From NCBI GenBank assembly GCA_002780135.1, contig PEWA01000013.1:1-9834 (forward strand): DNA of 9,834 bases, in the 5' to 3' direction. The notes under the pieces are model-generated. The model saw only the letters and a program-made list of their open reading frames with translations. It did not search any database and was not told where the DNA came from. Position 1 is the stretch's first letter. Every line of letters starts with the position of its first letter. The DNA is from Candidatus Shapirobacteria bacterium CG06_land_8_20_14_3_00_40_12 (GTDB lineage Bacteria; Patescibacteriota; Microgenomatia; UBA12405). Positions 6,054 to 9,834 of this stretch are shown here, piece after piece. Made by a program: the position numbers and the translations under genes.

Positions 6054-7886
6054 ATGTCTGCCGATATCAGAAATATTGCGGTAATTGCCCACGTGGATCA
6101 TGGCAAAACGACTCTGGTCGATGCCATGCTCAAACAGACTCACACCTTCCGAGAAAATGAAAATGAAATGCAGCAGGAACGGATTATGGATAGCAACGAT
6201 CTGGAACGGGAAAAAGGAATCACGATTTTATCCAAAAATACCTCCGTTTTTTATAAAGGCGTCAAAATCAACATTATCGACACTCCGGGACACGCCGATT
6301 TTGGCGGAGAAGTCGAACGGGTGCTAAACATGGCTGACGGGGCGCTGCTGATCGTTGATGCGGCCGAGGGACCTCTATCTCAAACTAAATTTGTACTTAA
6401 AAAAGCCTTGGAATTTGGATTAAAAATAATTTTGGTGATTAATAAAATTGACCGGAAAGATGCGCGGGTAGCGGAAGTCATTCGCGATACTGAAAACTTA
6501 TTTCTGACCGTAGTTGCCGATGATGATTTATTGGATTTTCCGGTAATTTACGCTATCGGACGTGACGGTAAAACATTTGACAAAATGCCCGAATCAATGG
6601 AAGAAAAAGGTGACACCACTCCCCTCTTTGAAAAAATTCTTAGCTATATTCCCTCAGCCAGAGTTAAGGTTGACAAACCTTTTCAAATGCAGATCTCGGC
6701 TTTTGATAAGAATGAATATTTGGGGAATTTAGCGTTAGGGCGAATTTCTCAGGGCAAAGTCAGAAAAAATGATTTTGTGTCGCTAATTACACCGGCGCAA
6801 AAATTGGTCGGTAATTATCGGATTGAAAAAATGTATGTCAATGAAGGCATCAAAAAGGTGGAAGCGACGGAGGCCGAAAGCGGGGAGATAGTTTACCTAG
6901 CCGGTATTTCGGATATAAAAATCGGTGAGACTATTACCGATACTCATTTTCAGGTGGCCCTACCCACGATTAACATCTCCGAACCGACAATTAAGGCCAG
7001 TTTTGGCCCGAATACGTCGGTGTTCGCCCGCGATGAGGCAAAATTTCTAACCAGCCGGGAATTGAAACAAAGACTGCTGGAAGAAGTGGAAACTAATTTG
7101 GGAATGAAAGTCGAGGATGATAAAACCGACTCGATTCGAATGATAGTAGCCGGCCGGGGAGAACTGCATTTGGCTATTTTAATTGAAAAACTCCGGCGGG
7201 AAGGCTATGCCATGGAAGTGGGCAAACCCGAGGTAATTTATAAAATAGTGGAGGGTAAAACTCTGGAGCCCTTTTCCGAAGTAATCATAATTGTGCCGGA
7301 TAATTTTGTGGGAGTGGTTACTACCGAAATGGGTAAAAGAAAATCCCAAATGCTGGATATGGTCAGTGATGAAAAAATGGGAACCAAAGCCACTTACCGG
7401 ATTTCGGAAAGAAATGCCCTGGGATTGCGGAGTAAATTGATGACCGATACCCGCGGATCAGTGGCTATCACCTTTTTGTCGCTCGGGTACGAGCTCAAGG
7501 GTGATGATTTGAAACGGGAGCGAAACGGAGTGCTGATTGCCGATAAGAGTGGTAAAGCCCTGTCCTTTGGTCTGGATATTGCCCAAAAGCGGGGGATAAC
7601 TTTTGTCGAGCCGACGGAGGGAGTCTATGAGGGACAGATAGTGGGACTACGGCCGGTGATCGGCGATTTGGAAATTAATGTCTGTAAAGGAAAGCAGCTG
7701 ACCAACATGCGCTCGTCGGGCAACGACGACGCTATCATTTTGGCTCCGGCAGTGAAATACAGTATCGAAGAGGCTCTGGATTTTATCGAAAGCGACGAAT
7801 TAATCGACGTCACCTCCAAATCTGTCCGGCTGCGCAAAAAGTTTTTGACAAGAATTGACAGGACCAGGGCGGGGAGAAAAGGATAA
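6054..7886 (+). CDS. typA: Ribosome-associated GTPase TypA/BipA
   Basis: TypA/BipA is a translational GTPase of the EF-G/LepA class that binds the 70S ribosome and helps 50S assembly and stress or cold adaptation. The 610-residue length matches the family. G-domain motifs are AHVDHGKT at 12-19, switch I EREKGITI at 51-58, DTPGHADFGGEV at 76-87 and NKID at 130-133. The beta-barrel and EF-G-like domains follow, and the basic C-terminus (RIDRTRAGRKG) is typical of BipA. The G5 position is unusual: where BipA commonly has a Ser-Ala-Leu type motif, this protein reads YAIGRDG at 166-172. This is the only plus-strand gene in the window. It shares a 46-bp divergent region with the peptidase operon and converges on the toxin gene with 3 nt between stops, leaving no room for its own terminator. 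Confidence 0.96.
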   Translation: MSADIRNIAVIAHVDHGKTTLVDAMLKQTHTFRENENEMQQERIMDSNDLEREKGITILSKNTSVFYKGVKINIIDTPGHADFGGEVERVLNMADGALLIVDAAEGPLSQTKFVLKKALEFGLKIILVINKIDRKDARVAEVIRDTENLFLTVVADDDLLDFPVIYAIGRDGKTFDKMPESMEEKGDTTPLFEKILSYIPSARVKVDKPFQMQISAFDKNEYLGNLALGRISQGKVRKNDFVSLITPAQKLVGNYRIEKMYVNEGIKKVEATEAESGEIVYLAGISDIKIGETITDTHFQVALPTINISEPTIKASFGPNTSVFARDEAKFLTSRELKQRLLEEVETNLGMKVEDDKTDSIRMIVAGRGELHLAILIEKLRREGYAMEVGKPEVIYKIVEGKTLEPFSEVIIIVPDNFVGVVTTEMGKRKSQMLDMVSDEKMGTKATYRISERNALGLRSKLMTDTRGSVAITFLSLGYELKGDDLKRERNGVLIADKSGKALSFGLDIAQKRGITFVEPTEGVYEGQIVGLRPVIGDLEINVCKGKQLTNMRSSGNDDAIILAPAVKYSIEEALDFIESDELIDVTSKSVRLRKKFLTRIDRTRAGRKG

Positions 7887-7889
7887 AGA

Positions 7890-8231
7890 CTATTTTGTCA
7901 GTTTGCTTAAATAGGCCTTTATTCTACTTCGATCTTCATTTTCTTTTTGGCCTTTAAAATATATCTCTAAAAAACAGATCAAATTTTCGTTCTGATGATA
8001 AGCATAAACTATTCTTAGGGTTGAACCACGCAAATACCGACAAAATAACCGTGATTTGATAATTTTGACGTTACCGGAATCATTTACTATTTGACTGTTA
8101 TTACTTTGGCCACAGGGAAAGAGTTCCAGCGCATCTTTAAAGACTGTTAAATCCTCGTTAAGCGAGCGATACTTTTTGAAAAGTTTTTTAAACTCTTTGT
8201 CGAAAGTTGATAATCTCTCATAACTGATCAT
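7890..8231 (-). CDS. RelE/ParE-like toxin of a type II toxin-antitoxin pair
   Basis: The 113-residue product has the layout of the RelE/ParE fold: two N-terminal helices (FDKEFKKLFKKY near the start), then a beta-sheet with KSRLFCRYLRGSTLRIVYAY, LICFLEIYFKG, and a C-terminal helix. Family members are mRNA-cleaving or gyrase-poisoning toxins; Arg, Lys and Tyr residues in the sheet could serve RNA cleavage, but which activity applies is not decided. I chose ATG at 8231, which overlaps the antitoxin end by 14 nt and begins at MISYERLSTF. An ATG 30 nt further upstream would add an unrelated leader and a larger overlap. No Shine-Dalgarno site or promoter-like box precedes it, so it should be translated by coupling to the antitoxin. 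Its TAG stop lies 3 nt from the typA stop. Confidence 0.78.
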   Translation of the reverse strand: MISYERLSTFDKEFKKLFKKYRSLNEDLTVFKDALELFPCGQSNNSQIVNDSGNVKIIKSRLFCRYLRGSTLRIVYAYHQNENLICFLEIYFKGQKENEDRSRIKAYLSKLTK

Positions 8232-8988
8232 GGCTGTTGTCCCGAACCGAATGGAGGGCATCCCGATAAAAAACTGATTCGTAATCTAGAATTTCACCTG
8301 ATTTTTTGGTCATCCAGGGGTTGTCGGTGTGGGAGTATTCGGTTAGTTCTTTAGCGCTTTTACCAGATAGTCGGGCCAGGACATCGTCAATGTGGGCTAT
8401 TTCCTGACCGGATAATTTAGATAGGTCTGCCGATATTTTCGGTAGATATTTTTTCTGAGGATATTGAAAATATTTACTGGATACCGCCTCCAGTTCACCA
8501 TTCTTAATCATTTTATCAACCACTTTTTTAAAATGGACCGGTGTTGGGCCATAATTATTACGAATGTATTTAGCACCAATTAACTGATCTTCGTATTTTT
8601 CGTAATAGTCAAAGTCAATAAAATAGAGTAGTTTATAAATGGCTGTTTCCCCGATGTTGGGGCGCGAACCAACCTTGCTCAAAAGGTAAAGTAGCACCTG
8701 TTTAAATTTTTCGATGTTGTTTTGAGGAATATACACCCGGCGAAGGTTTGATATTTTCTTGGATTGTTTAGATCCTGTTATACCCACTTTAATATCCTGT
8801 TCTCCCAGTAAAGCCTCGAGAGTCAGACCGTAGAGGTCGGCTAGTTTTTGAGCCTCACTGACCATTAGCTCTCGTTCTCTCTTTTCTATCTGCAAATAGG
8901 TGGGTCGAGAAATGCAGAGATGGGAAGCAACAAAGGATTGGCTAAAGTTGTTTTTTAGCCGTAGTTGTTTGAAAAAAGTGTTAGCCAT
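8218..8988 (-). CDS. Panacea/SocA-type (DUF4065) antitoxin with N-terminal XRE helix-turn-helix
   Basis: The 256-residue protein has two parts. Residues about 5-61 form an XRE-type helix-turn-helix (FSQSFVASHLCISRPTYLQI, then a Leu-rich end at LEALLGE) expected to bind the operon's own operator. Residues about 92-240 match the Panacea/DUF4065 fold, with KLLYFIDF at 119-126, GAKYIRNNYGPTP at 138-150 and EYSHTDNPW at 217-225. The Panacea domain is known as a promiscuous antitoxin domain that neutralises many unrelated toxins. It is the first gene of a two-gene operon and overlaps the RelE/ParE-like toxin by 14 nt, the usual antitoxin-first order. The ATG lies 5 nt after a -10 box with a perfect TTGACA further upstream, so the message is probably leaderless. 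Two palindromic sites overlap or flank this promoter. Confidence 0.9.
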   Translation of the reverse strand: MANTFFKQLRLKNNFSQSFVASHLCISRPTYLQIEKRERELMVSEAQKLADLYGLTLEALLGEQDIKVGITGSKQSKKISNLRRVYIPQNNIEKFKQVLLYLLSKVGSRPNIGETAIYKLLYFIDFDYYEKYEDQLIGAKYIRNNYGPTPVHFKKVVDKMIKNGELEAVSSKYFQYPQKKYLPKISADLSKLSGQEIAHIDDVLARLSGKSAKELTEYSHTDNPWMTKKSGEILDYESVFYRDALHSVRDNSHDQL

Positions 8989-8993
8989 GATTT

Positions 8994-9022
8994 ATGGTAG
9001 CTGGTGTAAATATATTTGTCAA
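8994..9022 (-). promoter_or_regulatory. Promoter of the toxin-antitoxin operon
   Basis: On the minus strand a consensus TTGACA (9017-9022), a 17-bp spacer and TACCAT (8994-8999) precede the antitoxin ATG at 8988 by 5 nt. This is the best sigma-70-type promoter in the window. Transcription would begin at or within a base or two of the ATG, making the message leaderless. Confidence 0.65.
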
Positions 9023-9023
9023 T
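9005..9023. promoter_or_regulatory. Probable operator O1 (imperfect palindrome over the -35)
   Basis: TGTAAA, TATAT and TTGTCAAT make an imperfect copy of the upstream palindrome: the right arm matches TTTACAAT at six of eight bases. It covers the TTGACA -35 box and part of the spacer, so a bound helix-turn-helix protein would block polymerase. Its centre is about 24 bp from that of O2. The antitoxin as the bound protein is inference. Confidence 0.5.
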
Positions 9024-9026
9024 GGG

Positions 9027-9047
9027 ATTGTAAAATATATTTACAAT
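9027..9047. promoter_or_regulatory. Probable operator O2 (perfect 8-bp-arm palindrome)
   Basis: The left arm ATTGTAAA (9027-9034) and right arm TTTACAAT (9040-9047) are exact reverse complements around the 5-bp spacer ATATA. It lies just upstream of the toxin-antitoxin -35 box. No U-run follows on either strand, so it is not an intrinsic terminator. The size and spacing suit a dimeric XRE-type repressor. Confidence 0.6.
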
Positions 9048-9097
9048 AATTGTGTAGGCGAGGGCGGGATCACGGTTTTGAGCAATTTGATTAAATA

Positions 9098-9834
9098 TTA
9101 TTCGTAAAACCAATCCCATTCGGGATCAACGATTTCTTTGATATTGCTTTTAAGCATTTTGTATTTACCATCCTCGAAAATCGTCTGCCAAGTCCCCTCA
9201 TAATAATGAAATTCGGTTTCCCCATTGACCCAGTTTTTGGTCTCAAATTTTACTAAGGCCGTGTCTTTGGTTTTTTCAAATCTGACTGACTTGATAATAT
9301 CGACATTAAGAATATCCGTAAACCGATTGGTCCACTCTTCATAATTGGTTTTCCATAAATATTCCCGGCTCAACAGTTCAAAACCATCTTTCATCCTTCT
9401 GGCTTTGAGATAGGTATAAAAAAGCCAGCACTGCATCTTCGGGTGATTTGGTGGGGGTAATAAAACTGCCGTCGGGAAAAATAATCTTGGGACTGGGTTC
9501 ATCGGCAATGACATGAAAATTGGTTAAGACCTGATTATCGGATATAAAAAAGTCGGTACCCTCGGAATAGCCACCGACAATCCGGACTACCGACTTTTTC
9601 AGATTCTCCTGAGTGCCAAAGGAGCAAAGAAACTTGCCGTAATAGCCGTAATGAGTGCGAAGATAATCAACGATGACAAAGAGTGAGGCGGCTACATAAA
9701 TAATCAGGGAAAACAGCAAAAAAGATTTAATGAAATTCCGGTAACTTCTGAATGAAAATTTAACGGCATCAATAATCATTTTGATTAATTCAAGTCCGGT
9801 CCTGATGGACAAACGGAGAAAATAATAGGCCGAG
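9098..9834 (-). pseudogene. Broken membrane-anchored trypsin-like protease with C-terminal NTF2-like domain (5' end beyond window)
   Basis: Two overlapping minus-strand frames form one gene. The first frame is open from the right edge. It has a basic N-terminus, a membrane segment (SFLLFSLIIYVAASLFVIV), then the start of a trypsin-like domain: VVRIVGGYSEGTDFFISDNQ, followed by LTNFHVIAD with the catalytic His. About 20 residues later, near 9446, the sequence passes into SPEDAVLAF and a frameshift. The second frame continues with YTYLKARRMKDGFELLS and an alpha-beta domain resembling NTF2-like extracytoplasmic domains, ending in TAA at 9098. Removing one T from the T6 run at 9418-9423 joins the frames into AVLAFYTYLKARR. 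Neither frame contains a catalytic Asp region or a GxSGG serine motif, so most of the protease domain seems to be deleted. The first frame probably starts outside the window: a TTG at 9812 is available, but upstream codons also read as protein (SAYYFLRL). Confidence 0.75.
9418..9423 (-). other. Homopolymer T6 frameshift site in the protease remnant
   Basis: Six T on the minus strand (six A on the plus strand) lie at the point where protein similarity switches frames. Five T would restore one continuous reading. It could be a sequencing error, a real indel, or a slippage site. Confidence 0.65.

Noticed and set aside
6085..7837. Frames at 6085-6327 plus and 7625-7837 minus inside typA
   Set aside because: TypA is intact over its full length, so these are shadows.
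2969..8220. Recoding of UGA as glycine, as in some Patescibacteria
   Set aside because: Several genes end sensibly at TGA (cyclophilin, 108-aa protein, prfB, LCP, antitoxin), no in-frame TGA interrupts a conserved gene, and prfB is present.
8232..8261. A longer toxin start at the ATG at 8261
   Set aside because: It would add ten residues not fitting the toxin fold and enlarge the overlap with the antitoxin to 44 nt; the ATG at 8231 gives a typical N-terminus.
9027..9047. Rho-independent terminator for the protease remnant
   Set aside because: The palindrome is AT-only apart from one G-C pair per arm and has no following U-run; operator use is more likely.
9098..9514. An independent 138-aa gene in the second frame
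   Set aside because: Its first ~30 residues are a shadow of the protease frame, and the reading joins the upstream frame cleanly when one T is removed.
1..9834. tRNA or rRNA genes, CRISPR arrays, insertion sequences, phage genes
   Set aside because: Almost all sequence is accounted for by protein genes; no spaced direct repeats, transposase motifs or RNA gene signatures were found by eye.

Overview
The window most resembles a Candidate Phyla Radiation (Patescibacteria) genome, probably Microgenomates-like. I base this on gene content and on protein sequences that look familiar from that group; no marker gene was compared. Coding is dense on a moderately AT-rich background. Most genes overlap or abut, and Shine-Dalgarno sites are nearly absent. 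UGA is used as an ordinary stop (at least five genes end in TGA) and a release factor 2 gene is present, so this is not a lineage that reads UGA as glycine.

Positions 1-6007 hold one compact minus-strand gene string. In transcription order it encodes a C39-like cysteine peptidase lipoprotein, a cyclophilin-type peptidyl-prolyl isomerase lipoprotein, a membrane-anchored thioredoxin-like CPHC protein, a small single-pass membrane protein, release factor 2 (prfB), a LytR-CpsA-Psr (LCP) envelope enzyme, a single-pass membrane protein of unknown function, FtsE and FtsX. Gaps run from +6 to -16 nt. The theme is cell-envelope maturation and division (protein folding, thiol chemistry, wall-polymer ligation, FtsEX control of wall hydrolysis), with one translation-termination gene embedded. 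FtsX runs off the left edge with only the last base of its probable stop codon missing.

Positions 6008-6053 form a 46-bp divergent promoter region. To its right, on the plus strand, is the ribosome-associated GTPase gene typA/bipA (6054-7886). It converges, with only 3 nt between, on a minus-strand toxin-antitoxin operon (7890-8988). That operon encodes an XRE-HTH plus Panacea/DUF4065 antitoxin followed by an overlapping RelE/ParE-like toxin. Its upstream region has a perfect TTGACA -35 box and two related palindromic sites that look like autoregulatory operators.

Positions 9098-9834 hold a broken minus-strand gene of a membrane-anchored trypsin-like protease with a C-terminal extracytoplasmic domain. 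It has a one-base frameshift at a run of six T and apparently lacks most of the protease domain, including the catalytic Asp and Ser.

The most notable pattern is that several starts without a ribosome-binding site have a -10-like hexamer only 5-11 nt before the ATG. This suggests leaderless transcripts, some from promoters buried in the tail of the preceding operon gene. No RNA genes, CRISPR arrays, insertion sequences or clear intrinsic terminators were seen. No stretch over 300 bases lacks a gene.
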